From Bradyrhizobium sp. dw_411 (GTDB lineage Bacteria; Pseudomonadota; Alphaproteobacteria; Rhizobiales; Xanthobacteraceae), in contig NZ_JAAVUY010000003.1 in the NCBI RefSeq assembly GCF_018449695.1, positions 62,001 through 126,000 of the forward strand: DNA of 64,000 nt. The letters are read 5' to 3'. The stretch's first letter is position 1. Every line of letters starts with the position of its first letter. The notes under the pieces were generated by a model, which saw nothing but the letters and a program-made list of their open reading frames with translations, searched no databases and had not been told where the DNA came from. Below, piece by piece: positions 7,406-16,990 of the stretch. A program made the position numbers and the translations under genes.

Positions 7406-10400
7406 ACGTTTCCCGCAGCATTTCAACACCGGGCTATGCCGAAATCGGAATCACGACGAATTTTTCGTTCCTGCGCGGCGGCTCGCATCCGCAGGAATAC
7501 GTGCATCAGGCGAGCGAGCTTGGTCTTCCCGTCATCGGCATTGCCGATCACAACACGCTGGCCGGCGTGGTGCGGGCTTACAGCGAACTCGACAATCCCA
7601 AGGTAACCTGCAAGCCGAAACTCCTGATCGGTTCGCGCCTGGTCTTCATGGATGGTACGCCGGATATCCTGGTCTATCCGCGCGACCGCGCCGCTTATGG
7701 CCGTCTGTGCCAGTTGCTCACCCACGGCAAGCGAGGCGAAAATACCGCGAAGGGCGAATGTCATCTGAAGCTCGGAGATCTCCTGGCATTTTCAGAAGGG
7801 CAGCTTCTGGTTCTGGCGCTGCCGCATCGTTTCGAGGCGGCAAAGGCTCTTAAAATTCTGGATCAACTGCGACGCAGCGGCGCGGATGGCGTCTGGCTCG
7901 CGGCTAGTCTGTTGTACCGCGGCGATGACAAGCGGCGTCTGGCGCGGCTCTATGACGTCGCCACCAAGGCGCGCGTGCCGCTACTCGCAACCAACGAGGT
8001 GCTGTATCACCATCCCACGCGCCGTCCCCTGCAGGACGTTCTCACCTGCATTCGCGAGAAGGCAAATATCGATACTGTCGGCAAACGCCTTGAAGCCAAT
8101 GCAGAACGTCACCTCAAGCCGGCGGCTGAGATGGCACGATTGTTTCGCGATCTGCCCGAAGCGATTGCGGAAACCATGCGCTTTGCCGGCCGCATCACGT
8201 TTTCACTCGCTCAACTAAGATACCAATATCCGGATGAGCCGGTGCCGCCGGGCAAGACGGCGCAGCAGCATCTGGAAGATTTGACCTGGGCGGGGGTGAA
8301 TACATATTTTCCAAGCGGTATCGACGATGTGCTCCGGGCCACGTTGCAAAAAGAACTCGCTCTCATCGCGGAACTGAAATACGCGCATTATTTTTTGACG
8401 GTGCACGACATCGTCCATTATGCGCGCAGCCAGAATATTCTCTGTCAGGGCAGGGGATCGGCGGCGAACTCAGCCGTGTGTTATGTGCTCGGCATTACGT
8501 CCGTCAATCCGGGCGAGGTCGATCTGCTGTTCGAGCGCTTTATTTCCAAGGAGCGGCTGGAGCCGCCCGATATCGACGTCGATTTTGAGCATTCGCGGCG
8601 CGAAGAAGTAATGCAATATGTCTATCGGCGCTATGGCCGTCACCGCGCCGCGATCATCGCGACCGTGATCCATTATCGTCCGCGCAGCGCCATCCGCGAT
8701 GTCGGCAAGGCGCTCGGGCTGACGGAAGACGTGACCGCCTTGCTGGCCGACACGGTATGGGGCAGTTGGGGCGATGGCCTCGACGAGATGAAGGTCCGGC
8801 AGGCCGGCCTCGATCCGCAAAATCCCATGATCCATCGTGCGGTGGCGCTGGCGGACGAATTGATCGAATTTCCGCGGCATCTGTCGCCGCATGTCGGCGG
8901 TTATGTGCTGACGCAGGACCGGCTCGATACCTATGTGCCGATCGGCAATGCCGCGATGGACGATCGCACCTTTATCGAATGGGACAAGGACGATGTCGAT
9001 GCCTTGAGCATGATGAAGGTCGACGTGCTGGCGCTGGGCATGCTGACCTGCATCCGCAAATGCTTCGATCTGATCGCGGACCACAAAGGCAAACGTTACG
9101 TGCTGTCCGATATCAAATCGGAGGACAACGACGAAGTTTATCAGATGCTGCAGAAGGGCGAGTCGCTCGGCGTGTTCCAGGTCGAGAGCCGCGCCCAGAT
9201 GAACATGCTGCCGCGGCTGAAGCCAAAGACATTTTACGATCTCGTTATTGAAGTCGCCATTGTGCGGCCCGGGCCGATCCAGGGCGATATGGTGCATCCC
9301 TATCTGAAAAGACGCAAGATGCGTCCGGAAGATATCGAATATCCTTATCCCAAGGGTGGCAATAAGGATGAACTGCGCAACGTCCTGCACAAAACTCTCG
9401 GCGTGCCGCTGTTTCAGGAACAGGCGATGCGAATCGCCATTGAAGCGGCAGAGTTTACTTCCGAAGAAGCCAACGGGCTGCGCCGAGCGATGGCAACGTT
9501 CCGCAATCTTGGGACCATCGGGAAATTCGAAGCCAAGATGGTCGGCAACATGATCCGGCGTGGCTATGATCCCGAATTTGCAAAAAACTGTTTCAACCAG
9601 ATCAAGGGATTCGGCAGTTACGGTTTTCCGGAAAGCCATGCGGCGAGTTTCGCGCAATTGGTCTACGTCTCATCGTGGCTCAAGCATTTTCATCCCGATG
9701 CGTTTTGCTGCGGGTTGCTCAACTCACAGCCGATGGGTTTTTACGCACCGGCGCAGATCGTCGGTGATGCCCGCAAGAACGGCGTCGAGGTGCGCGAGAT
9801 CGATGTGTCCTACAGTCATGCGCAGAACACGTTGGAGGAACAGGGCGGGAAGTACCACGCCGTGCGGCTCGGCTTTCGCCAGATCGATGGCTTCAAATGG
9901 GCCGATCCGGATGAGGAGTTCTTGAGGCAAAAGGCCGGCAAGCCGAAACCGGAAGACTGGGCCGAACGCATCGTTGCCGCGCGGGCGCGGCGTCCCTTCA
10001 CGTCGCTGGAGGATTTCGCCCGTGACGCGGCGCTGCCCAAGCGCGCGCTGATTTTGCTGGCTGATGCCGATGCGTTTCGCTCGATCGGGCTTGATCGCCG
10101 TGCCGCGCTATGGGCGGTGCGGCGGCTGCCCGATGACATCCCGTTGCCGCTGTTTGAAATTGCTGCCGCGCGCGAGCAGCCGGATGAGCATCTGCAGCCG
10201 TTACCGCAGATGCCGCTGCCCGAACAGGTGGTGGCCGATTATCAGACGATCCGGCTATCGTTGAAGGGCCACCCGATGGAGTTTCTGCGGCCGATGTTTA
10301 CCAGCGAAAATGTTGTTGCTTGCAATACGATCTCGCATGCCAATGATAAAAAACGTGTGCGGTGTGCCGGGGTGGTGCTGGTGCGGCAGCGCCCGGGCAG

Positions 10401-10755
10401 TTCCAACGGCGTCGTCTTCATGACGCTGGAAGACGAAACCGGAATCGCCAATGTCGTGGTGTGGCCGCAGGTAATGGCGGATTTCCGCAAGGAAGTGATG
10501 GGCGCGCGGCTTATTCTGATCGAGGGTTATATTCAAAGCAGCCCGGAAGGGGTGACGCATCTGGTGGCGCAGCGCTTGGTCGACCGTTCGCCTGATCTGG
10601 TGAATCTGGCCAATGACGCGCTGGTTCGGCGGCATGTGGTGCCGTATGGCGCGGCACTGCGGGACGATCCGCGCGAGCATCTGGAGCCTGTCGCGTCGAA
10701 AGCGCGCCATCCGCGCGATGTACGTATCTTACCGCCATCGCGGGATTTTCATTAG
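7402..10755 (+). CDS. dnaE2: DnaE2, error-prone DNA polymerase III alpha homologue
   Basis: The 1117-residue protein is a C-family polymerase that copies past lesions and causes damage-induced mutation. Order of domains: PHP domain (residues ~12-100, TNFSFLRGGSHPQEYV and GIADHNTL), polymerase core with PDIDVDF, whose acids fall at 390, 392 and 394, the GRGSAAN finger element, a helix-hairpin-helix region with GYGF-type FGSYGFPESHAASFA, and a C-terminal OB fold (~residues 985-1070, GVVFMTLEDETG). The length and the lack of a proofreading region fit DnaE2 rather than DnaE1. It is translated directly after imuB and shares the LexA-controlled promoter. Confidence 0.95.
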   Translation: MNVSRSISTPGYAEIGITTNFSFLRGGSHPQEYVHQASELGLPVIGIADHNTLAGVVRAYSELDNPKVTCKPKLLIGSRLVFMDGTPDILVYPRDRAAYGRLCQLLTHGKRGENTAKGECHLKLGDLLAFSEGQLLVLALPHRFEAAKALKILDQLRRSGADGVWLAASLLYRGDDKRRLARLYDVATKARVPLLATNEVLYHHPTRRPLQDVLTCIREKANIDTVGKRLEANAERHLKPAAEMARLFRDLPEAIAETMRFAGRITFSLAQLRYQYPDEPVPPGKTAQQHLEDLTWAGVNTYFPSGIDDVLRATLQKELALIAELKYAHYFLTVHDIVHYARSQNILCQGRGSAANSAVCYVLGITSVNPGEVDLLFERFISKERLEPPDIDVDFEHSRREEVMQYVYRRYGRHRAAIIATVIHYRPRSAIRDVGKALGLTEDVTALLADTVWGSWGDGLDEMKVRQAGLDPQNPMIHRAVALADELIEFPRHLSPHVGGYVLTQDRLDTYVPIGNAAMDDRTFIEWDKDDVDALSMMKVDVLALGMLTCIRKCFDLIADHKGKRYVLSDIKSEDNDEVYQMLQKGESLGVFQVESRAQMNMLPRLKPKTFYDLVIEVAIVRPGPIQGDMVHPYLKRRKMRPEDIEYPYPKGGNKDELRNVLHKTLGVPLFQEQAMRIAIEAAEFTSEEANGLRRAMATFRNLGTIGKFEAKMVGNMIRRGYDPEFAKNCFNQIKGFGSYGFPESHAASFAQLVYVSSWLKHFHPDAFCCGLLNSQPMGFYAPAQIVGDARKNGVEVREIDVSYSHAQNTLEEQGGKYHAVRLGFRQIDGFKWADPDEEFLRQKAGKPKPEDWAERIVAARARRPFTSLEDFARDAALPKRALILLADADAFRSIGLDRRAALWAVRRLPDDIPLPLFEIAAAREQPDEHLQPLPQMPLPEQVVADYQTIRLSLKGHPMEFLRPMFTSENVVACNTISHANDKKRVRCAGVVLVRQRPGSSNGVVFMTLEDETGIANVVVWPQVMADFRKEVMGARLILIEGYIQSSPEGVTHLVAQRLVDRSPDLVNLANDALVRRHVVPYGAALRDDPREHLEPVASKARHPRDVRILPPSRDFH

Positions 10756-10762
10756 AGCGGTT

Positions 10763-10874
10763 CGTCATTGCGAGCCAACGGGTCGCGCGAATGCGCGCCC
10801 GATGACAGGCTCCGCGAAGCAATCCATCGTAAGACAAACTGGATTGCTTCGTCGCTTCGCTCCTCGCAATGACG
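10763..10874. repeat. REP-like palindromic intergenic repeat, family A copy 1
   Basis: The outer arms CGTCATTGCGAG (10763-10774) and CTCGCAATGACG (10863-10874) are perfect inverted copies, and internal arms around GCGAAGCAATCCA and TGGATTGCTTCG also pair. A second, better preserved copy lies at 32956-33037. The element fills the gap after dnaE2 and may also act as a terminator. Confidence 0.8.
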
Positions 10875-10944
10875 GCAGGTTGTACTCGCGCATTCTTATG
10901 AAGCGTTTATAATTATCTCGATTTTCACGTGAAGCGGAATCCCC

Positions 10945-12336
10945 ATGCAAACACCCCGCGAAATCCTCACCGATCTCTGGACACTGGCGGGCGGCGAACC
11001 TTCCGCGCTGGTGGCCGTCACGCTGACCGGCGACGAACCACAACTGCCGTCGTCCTTTCGTGTCGCTGCGGCGGCGCAAGCCAGCATTGCGGCGGCCGGG
11101 CTGGCCGCAGCGCAGATCTGGAAATTGCGCAGCGGGCAAAGCCAGGATGTGGCGGTCGACATGCGTCATGCTGTCGTCGAATGCCGCAGTGAACGATATC
11201 TGCGGATCGAGGGTACGCCGCCTCCGCCGGCCTGGGATGCCATCGCCGGCGTTTATAAAACCCGCGATCGCCGCTTCGTGCGGCTGCACACCAATTTTCC
11301 GCATCATCGCGACGCTGTCTGCAAAGTGTTGAACTGCAAGCCGGAGCGCGACGACGTTCAGGCCGCCTTGATGCAGTGGGACGCCGAGGCGTTCGAGACC
11401 GCGGCCTATGCTGCCGGTGGCGTGGTCGCAATGATGCGCTCCCGCGATGAATGGTCCGATCTGCCGCACGCCAAGGCGCTGGCCGCGCTGCCGCTGATCT
11501 CGATCGAAAAAATCGGCGGAGCCGCACCAAAACCATGGCCCGTCGGGGATCGCCCGCTCACGGGCCTGCGGGTGCTCGATCTATCGCGCGTGATCGCAGG
11601 CCCCGTCGCCGGCCGTACGCTGGCCGCGCACGGCGCGGACGTGCTCTTGATTTCCGGTCCGGAGCTTCCCGCCATTCCGTGGCTCACCATCGACACCGGC
11701 CGCGGCAAGCTGACCAGCTTCATCGAACTCAAGAGCGAACAGGGGCGGGATGCTCTGCGTGCACTGTTGGCGCAGGCCGACATTTTCTCGCAGGGCTATC
11801 GTCCCCAGGCGCTCGCGCACCTCGGTTTCTCGCCGCAGGATGCGGCGCAGATCAGCCCCGGCATTGTCTATGTGACATTGTCGGCTTACGGCCATGCCGG
11901 GCCGTGGGCGGAACGCCGTGGTTTCGATTCACTGGTGCAGACCACAACCGGCTTCAATCACGCCGAGGGACAAGCGGCCGGCGTCGACGGACCGAAGGAA
12001 TTGCCGGCGCAAATTCTCGATCACGCCACCGGCTATCTGATGGCATTCGGGGCGATGATGGCGCGGGCGCGCCAGTCGCGCGAAGGCGGTAGCTGGCATG
12101 TCCGGGTATCGCTGGCGCAAACCGGACAATGGCTCTGGAATCTGGGCCGTGTGACGGACGGATTGAAGACCGAGGATTTGAAGGGCGACGCGGTTCGCCC
12201 TTTTCTTGAAACGGCGCCTTCGGGCTTCGGTCCGCTGAATTCTGTCAGCCACTCGGCGAAGCTATCGAAAACGCCGGCGTTCTGGGCGCGCCCGGCGATG
12301 CCGCTCGGCAGTCACCCGCCGCAATGGCCCGGTTAA
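10945..12336 (+). CDS. Class III (CaiB/BaiF) CoA-transferase family protein, unusual domain order
   Basis: The second half (residues ~195-463) starts with the Rossmann-type motif LTGLRVLDLSRVIAGP and continues through GRGKLTSF and HAGPWAERRGFDSLVQ; the Asp of GFD at residue 328 is the position of the family's acyl-anhydride nucleophile. The first ~190 residues look like the small-domain half of the same family (GQSQDVAVDMRHAVVE, GVYKTRDRRFVRLH, then RDEWSDLPHAKALAALPL), which normally follows the Rossmann half. The protein is therefore longer than the usual ~400 residues and seems rearranged. The CoA donor and acceptor are unknown. It is monocistronic and convergent with the next gene. Confidence 0.82.
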   Translation: MQTPREILTDLWTLAGGEPSALVAVTLTGDEPQLPSSFRVAAAAQASIAAAGLAAAQIWKLRSGQSQDVAVDMRHAVVECRSERYLRIEGTPPPPAWDAIAGVYKTRDRRFVRLHTNFPHHRDAVCKVLNCKPERDDVQAALMQWDAEAFETAAYAAGGVVAMMRSRDEWSDLPHAKALAALPLISIEKIGGAAPKPWPVGDRPLTGLRVLDLSRVIAGPVAGRTLAAHGADVLLISGPELPAIPWLTIDTGRGKLTSFIELKSEQGRDALRALLAQADIFSQGYRPQALAHLGFSPQDAAQISPGIVYVTLSAYGHAGPWAERRGFDSLVQTTTGFNHAEGQAAGVDGPKELPAQILDHATGYLMAFGAMMARARQSREGGSWHVRVSLAQTGQWLWNLGRVTDGLKTEDLKGDAVRPFLETAPSGFGPLNSVSHSAKLSKTPAFWARPAMPLGSHPPQWPG

Positions 12337-12352
12337 ATCTGTATGGTCTGGT

Positions 12353-12384
12353 ACCGCACGCCGCGAATACCCGCGGCGTACGGT
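12353..12384. terminator. Hairpin between convergent genes
   Basis: ACGCCGCG (12358-12365) pairs with CGCGGCGT (12372-12379) around a 6-base loop, and three further base pairs extend the stem beyond one mismatch. It lies between the stops at 12336 and 12400; no long U tract follows, so termination is inferred from position. Confidence 0.45.
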
Positions 12385-12399
12385 TCAACCAAACGGGTC

Positions 12400-13359
12400 T
12401 CAGAAGCCGTACAGCTTCACTGGATTGTCGACCAGAATCTTTTTGCGGATCGCCGCGTCCGGCGCCCATACCGGGAGCTGATTGAACAGGCGGCCGTCGT
12501 CGATCTGATAGAGCGGCGTCAATTCGGTCGCCGGTTTTCCCGATGACGAATTCGGATGCGGCCAATCCGAACCCCAGATGATGCGGTCGGAGTTCGCCGC
12601 GATCAGCGCCTTGGCGAACGGAGCGGCGTCGGCATAATCAGGTCCATTCTTCGAGACCCGGTAGGCGCCCGAGATCTTGACGTAGGCGTGGCCCGATTTC
12701 ACCAGCGTCACCAAATCGGCAAAGCCCGGCTGTTCGAGGCCGAGGTCGGCCACCGCGCCGCCGAAATGGTCGAACACGATGGGCATCGGCGCCGAGGCGA
12801 CGATATCCTTGACGGCTGCGACGACCGGGGCGTCGGCATAGACCTGGATATGCCAACCGCGCGACTTCATGCGCTCGATGGCCTTCTGCAGGCGCGTGCG
12901 CCCAACATTGGGATCGGTGACGCCACTGGTGGCGAGATTGATCCGGATGCCGCGGATTCCAGCCTTGCCCAGAGCATCGAGGTCGCTATCGGTCGTTTTG
13001 TCGTCGATCACGGCGACGCCGCGCGCGTCGTTGCCGCGCGCCTTCATGCCAAACAAGGTCGCCGAATTATCCGGACCATAGACGCTCGGGGTCACGATCA
13101 CCACGCGCTGGATGTGCAGCGCCTTGTGGAGCGCCGCCATTTCTTCGGGCGAGGCCGGCTCCGGCGTGTAGGTGCGCCCCGCAAAGAACGGGAATTTGGC
13201 GGGGTCGCCATGAATATGGGTGTGGGTGTCGACGGCGCCAGCCGGCACTTCAAAATTGACCGGCGTTGAAGGCTGTGCCGCGGTGGCAAGAACAGTTCGG
13301 CTGGACATGGTTACTCCGGCAGCTACCGAGGTGAGCAGAAGATGGCGTCTGTTGAGCAT
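12400..13359 (-). CDS. Secreted amidohydrolase-2 / LigI-like hydrolase
   Basis: The 319-residue protein has an N-terminal export signal with paired arginines (LNRRHLLLTSVAAG, probable Tat type) and then a metal-dependent TIM-barrel hydrolase of the amidohydrolase-2 family. DTHTHIHGDP near residues 45-54 supplies the first metal-type His motif, GIRGIRINL and PIVFDHFGG lie mid-barrel, and WGSDWPHPN near the end carries the late Asp. The closest characterised family I recognise is 2-pyrone-4,6-dicarboxylate lactonase (LigI), so an aromatic-acid ring-fission product is a likely substrate type, though an exported form is unusual. It follows the MFS gene by 52 bases in the same direction. Confidence 0.82.
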   Translation of the reverse strand: MLNRRHLLLTSVAAGVTMSSRTVLATAAQPSTPVNFEVPAGAVDTHTHIHGDPAKFPFFAGRTYTPEPASPEEMAALHKALHIQRVVIVTPSVYGPDNSATLFGMKARGNDARGVAVIDDKTTDSDLDALGKAGIRGIRINLATSGVTDPNVGRTRLQKAIERMKSRGWHIQVYADAPVVAAVKDIVASAPMPIVFDHFGGAVADLGLEQPGFADLVTLVKSGHAYVKISGAYRVSKNGPDYADAAPFAKALIAANSDRIIWGSDWPHPNSSSGKPATELTPLYQIDDGRLFNQLPVWAPDAAIRKKILVDNPVKLYGF

Positions 13360-13380
13360 GGGTCGTTCTCCTTTTTTATT

Positions 13381-13408
13381 TTATTGTCGTTGAGTTTATT
13401 GTCGTTGA
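13381..13408. repeat. Short tandem direct repeat
   Basis: TTATTGTCGTTGA occurs at 13381-13393 and again at 13396-13408, a 13-base unit repeated with a 15-base period in the short gap between the MFS stop and the amidohydrolase start. Confidence 0.75.
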
Positions 13409-13411
13409 TTG

Positions 13412-14743
13412 TTATTCGGCCGCCGCCGCTGCATTGGCACGCAGCATGGCTGCGGGGTCACCGGCCGCGCGTGCGGCAAAATAGGTGATCACGGCGCACA
13501 TTAAGGAGCAGCCCGCGAGGAAATACAGGCCCGCCTCGAACGTGCCGGTGGAGTCCTTGATCCAGCCGACGATGAAAGGTCCGAAATAGCCGCCGAGATT
13601 GCCGGTGGCGTTGATCATCGCGATCGCGCCGGCGGCCGCTGTACCGGTGAGGAACAGCGACGGCATCGGCCAGAAGGCGGCACGCGAGCCATAGATGCCG
13701 ACGGTGGCGCCCGACATTCCGAGCAGCGCCCAATAGGACGCACCGGACCACGCCGCGAAAGCCAGGCCGATGGCGCCGACGGTCGAAGCCGCGATCAGAT
13801 GCCAGCGGCGTTCTTTATTGCGATCGGACGACCAGCCCCATGCGATCAGGCCGATGGTGCCGATGATGTAGGGGATCGACGACACCAGGCCGGTCATCAT
13901 GTTGCTCAGGCCGATACCCTTGATGATTTGCGGCATGAAGAAAACGATGCCGTAATTCGCGGTCACGCTCATCAGATAGATAGCGGACAGCGCCAGCACG
14001 CGGGGATCGGCCAGCGCCCGCCATAGCGTGAGGCGGCCCGCGGTGTTTTCGACCTCGCGATTTTCGCTATCGATCCGCGCTTGCAGCCAGTTCTTCTCTT
14101 CCGTTGAGAGCCAATCGGCGCGCGCGGGTCGGTCCGTCATGATTTTGAGGACGGCAAGCCCAAGCAATATGGCCGGGATCGCTTCGATAATGAAAATCCA
14201 CTGCCAGCCTTTGACACCGAGCAGGCCATCCATTTCAAGAATGGCGCCCGACGCAATGGAGGCGGCCGCGTTGGCAACGGGCTGGGCGACAAACAGCGTT
14301 GAGATCACCCGGCCGCGATATTGGGAGGGAAACCAGTAAGTGAAATAGAGGATCATGCCGGGGAAGAATCCGGCCTCCGCGGCGCCGAGCAGGAAACGGA
14401 TGATCAGGAAACTGGTGGTTCCCGTCACAAAAGCGGTCAGCCCGGAAATAATACCCCAGGTGATCATGATGCGCGCGATCCAGATACGCGCACCGACCTT
14501 TTCAAGCGCCAGATTGCTTGGAATCTCGAACAGGAAATAGCCGAAGAAGAAGATACCGGCGCCCCAGCCATAGATATAGGCGCTAAATCCGAGGTCCTTG
14601 TTCATGGTCAGTGCAGCAAAGGAAATATTGCTGCGATCGATGTAGGAAATGCAGTAGGCTAGCGCGACCAATGGCAACAGCCGCCATGACACTTTTGCGA
14701 TCGTCCGGCGTTCGATCGTTTGCAAATCCTGCGGCGTGGCCAT
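13412..14743 (-). CDS. MFS transporter, anion:cation symporter type
   Basis: The 443-residue protein has twelve predicted membrane segments and the N-terminal ACS-family signature LLPLVALAYCISYIDRSNISFA, as in phthalate, tartrate and 4-hydroxyphenylacetate permeases. The RFLLGAAEAGFFPGMILY segment is also typical of the family. I start it at 14743, where GGAAG precedes the ATG; the frame extends 14 codons further without support. It is most likely co-transcribed with the downstream LigI-like hydrolase and would import an aromatic or dicarboxylic acid. Confidence 0.88.
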   Translation of the reverse strand: MATPQDLQTIERRTIAKVSWRLLPLVALAYCISYIDRSNISFAALTMNKDLGFSAYIYGWGAGIFFFGYFLFEIPSNLALEKVGARIWIARIMITWGIISGLTAFVTGTTSFLIIRFLLGAAEAGFFPGMILYFTYWFPSQYRGRVISTLFVAQPVANAAASIASGAILEMDGLLGVKGWQWIFIIEAIPAILLGLAVLKIMTDRPARADWLSTEEKNWLQARIDSENREVENTAGRLTLWRALADPRVLALSAIYLMSVTANYGIVFFMPQIIKGIGLSNMMTGLVSSIPYIIGTIGLIAWGWSSDRNKERRWHLIAASTVGAIGLAFAAWSGASYWALLGMSGATVGIYGSRAAFWPMPSLFLTGTAAAGAIAMINATGNLGGYFGPFIVGWIKDSTGTFEAGLYFLAGCSLMCAVITYFAARAAGDPAAMLRANAAAAAE

Positions 14744-14801
14744 GAATTTCTTCCCGGAATTCTGTGCGGCGCGCTCGGTCCGCACCTGTCGTTGGTTTCT
14801 A

Positions 14802-14901
14802 GAGCATGATTCAACTGCGTTGAATCATGCTCGTTGTCCATATTCTTGTTGGAGCATGATCTTTTCGGAAAACCGGTTCCCACTTTTCCGGATCATGCTC
14901 C
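14802..14901. repeat. Pair of palindromic repeats with GAGCATGAT ends
   Basis: Two adjacent palindromes share the ends GAGCATGAT/ATCATGCTC. The first (14802-14832) is a perfect 14-bp stem with a 3-base loop; the second (14852-14900) encloses a CTTTTCGGAAAACCGG...TTTTCCGG core. I recognise the second as an abundant intergenic repeat of Bradyrhizobium-type genomes. They lie upstream of the MFS gene. Confidence 0.8.
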
Positions 14902-14945
14902 AGCGTGAACGTTTCCGGCCCCGTTCGCAAGCCGGATTCGACGCG

Positions 14946-16892
14946 CTAGTTGAGGTTCGGAATAAACAACTTCGTGTCTTCTTCCAGAAGCAGGCGGTCC
15001 TTCACCAGTTGTTGCGCCGCCTTCGCAATCGCGGCCGCGCGGTCGCCGCTATTCGGGTAGCGTTCAGACAGCGACAGGCGCGGATCGTTGGTCTTCTGCC
15101 GCTCTTCGCGCGTGGCGGCGAACGGAATCATGCTGCCGTTGTTGTCACACAATTCGCCCTCGCCAAAACCTGCCTTGCGCAGGTTCCAGCCGGTGTGGGT
15201 GCCCACAGGCGCTTCCAGCGTCGGCAGATGCACGCCGGCAATGTCACGGCCATCGGCATCGGTCTTCGGCACGAACACCGGATAGGCCGCACCTTTGGAC
15301 GGCGGCATTTCGTCTGATTTGATCAGCGTCGGCCGCGCCATGCGGCTGGTATAGGCAAAGCCTGGAATGCGCGGGAAGCCGACATCGTCGGCCGCAGGCG
15401 GCACCAGCGTTCCGTCGCTGCGGCCGGGGTATCGGCTGGCCGGCGGCAACGTGCCCTTGCTGATCCAGTCATCGAGCGCGACCAGCAAGGCCCGCACCGG
15501 AGGTCCGGCATTCAGCGGATTGGTCGGGAAGGCGCACACCTTCACCATTTCGGGCTTGGCGTTGGCCATCGAATAATGTTGCAGGTTCGACAGCAGAAAC
15601 AGTCGGATATTGTCCGGCATCGCGAGCGCATTGCCCTGCGTATCCGTCACCACAAGCGAAGCGCGCTGCTGATAGAATTCGAGTTCGCTGTCGGATTTGA
15701 TGATCTTGGGACAATTGCCGGCGGCCAGGCACCTCGCCAGAAAGCCATCGCTCTTTCCGGTCAGCGTGTCCGTGATGACGGGATAGGTGAACGGAAAGTC
15801 CGCACCGGGATAAAGCATGTCCGCATGCTGATAGGGCGAGCGGCCGGGCTGGCTGAAGCGGTAATTGGTGAAGGTCTTCTTGCCGCCGGAGATGTGCGGC
15901 ATCAGTCCTTCAAAAACAACGCGGCCAGCCTCGTCGGCGTTGAAGCCGAGATAGAGATAGTCGTGCAGATAACGGCCGCTTTGCGACAGGCCGAAGCCGA
16001 TGGCGCGGTCGATCCGGTCGGCGAGGGGATTGGCCGTCCCCGCCGCATCGGCGGTCTCGTTGCGCAGGAACGAAACCACATCGCGGGTCGCCGCGAAGCC
16101 GAGGCCCATCACCTTCGGGTCTTTGGCGGTATAGATGAATTCGTAGATCGCGCCGGCATCGAAGCCGTCAGGCCGCTTGATCGAGATTTTGGTCGGCCCC
16201 TCGAATTTGACTTCGAGGCCGGCGGGCGTCGAACGCGGATCCGCCTCGAATTGGCGCACACTGAGCTTGACGTGCGCCGGATCGAGATCATCAGCGGGAT
16301 AGCTGAGTGTGCCGCTGGCGGGATTGTCCGTATGGTCAAAGATAAAGTCCTCGCGCGCGAGGCCTGTCACGCCAGGTACGATCGGCGGCGTAAAGGTCAT
16401 CCGCCCCGCACCCGGCACGATATCGCCCTGCCATCCGCTCCACACCATGGTGTAGCCGCGGTTCATCAGAAAGCCGTTGCCGGCATCGGTGGCCTTTGCG
16501 AGGTCGTTGACGACCGTCGGCACATCGTCGAACAACGCGAAGCCGAGCTTGCTGCCGCGATTGAGCACTTCGTAGAACAGGCGGCGATTGCCATTGGTCG
16601 CAACAGTCGGACGCAGGATCTCGACATCGGTTACGGCCTCGACCAGGCCCTGCGCATTGCGTGGGGCACGATCGAGATCGACAACGATCTTGTTGTGCGG
16701 ATCGTCGGGGGCAACCGCGATGGTTGCGTGTGCGATGATCCGGTCATAGGTGCCGACCGCCCCAAAACTTCGCCCTTCGAATGCCGGCGATTCCACCCGG
16801 ACAATTTCGAATTTGACGACTTTTGCAGCGGAAGGGCTGGAGAGGGCGATGATACCAGCGATTACAACGACGGCGCGCAGCCGATGACCCAT
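14946..16892 (-). CDS. Secreted alpha/beta-hydrolase domain protein
   Basis: The 648-residue protein has a clear Sec signal peptide (hydrophobic stretch followed by SSPSAAKV near residue 23) and a large alpha/beta-hydrolase domain of the Abhydrolase_10 kind. The probable nucleophile elbow is GFGLSQSGRYL around residue 295. Near the C-terminus EAPVGTHTGWNLR is a conserved block of this family. The function of the family is not established; a periplasmic esterase or lactonase is the simplest reading. It lies upstream of the MFS/amidohydrolase pair on the same strand but is separated from them by repeats. Confidence 0.78.
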   Translation of the reverse strand: MGHRLRAVVVIAGIIALSSPSAAKVVKFEIVRVESPAFEGRSFGAVGTYDRIIAHATIAVAPDDPHNKIVVDLDRAPRNAQGLVEAVTDVEILRPTVATNGNRRLFYEVLNRGSKLGFALFDDVPTVVNDLAKATDAGNGFLMNRGYTMVWSGWQGDIVPGAGRMTFTPPIVPGVTGLAREDFIFDHTDNPASGTLSYPADDLDPAHVKLSVRQFEADPRSTPAGLEVKFEGPTKISIKRPDGFDAGAIYEFIYTAKDPKVMGLGFAATRDVVSFLRNETADAAGTANPLADRIDRAIGFGLSQSGRYLHDYLYLGFNADEAGRVVFEGLMPHISGGKKTFTNYRFSQPGRSPYQHADMLYPGADFPFTYPVITDTLTGKSDGFLARCLAAGNCPKIIKSDSELEFYQQRASLVVTDTQGNALAMPDNIRLFLLSNLQHYSMANAKPEMVKVCAFPTNPLNAGPPVRALLVALDDWISKGTLPPASRYPGRSDGTLVPPAADDVGFPRIPGFAYTSRMARPTLIKSDEMPPSKGAAYPVFVPKTDADGRDIAGVHLPTLEAPVGTHTGWNLRKAGFGEGELCDNNGSMIPFAATREERQKTNDPRLSLSERYPNSGDRAAAIAKAAQQLVKDRLLLEEDTKLFIPNLN

Positions 16893-16990
16893 GACGCTCT
16901 CCCCATTATTCCCCGCTGGGCGTTATGGCGCCGCGGTCTTTGATCGGACATTACAGAGGGAAGCGGCGGGCGGGAAGGGGCCTGTGGGAT

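Noticed and set aside
15576..16943. 455-codon plus-strand frame
   Set aside because: Antisense to the secreted alpha/beta-hydrolase gene, with no family match.
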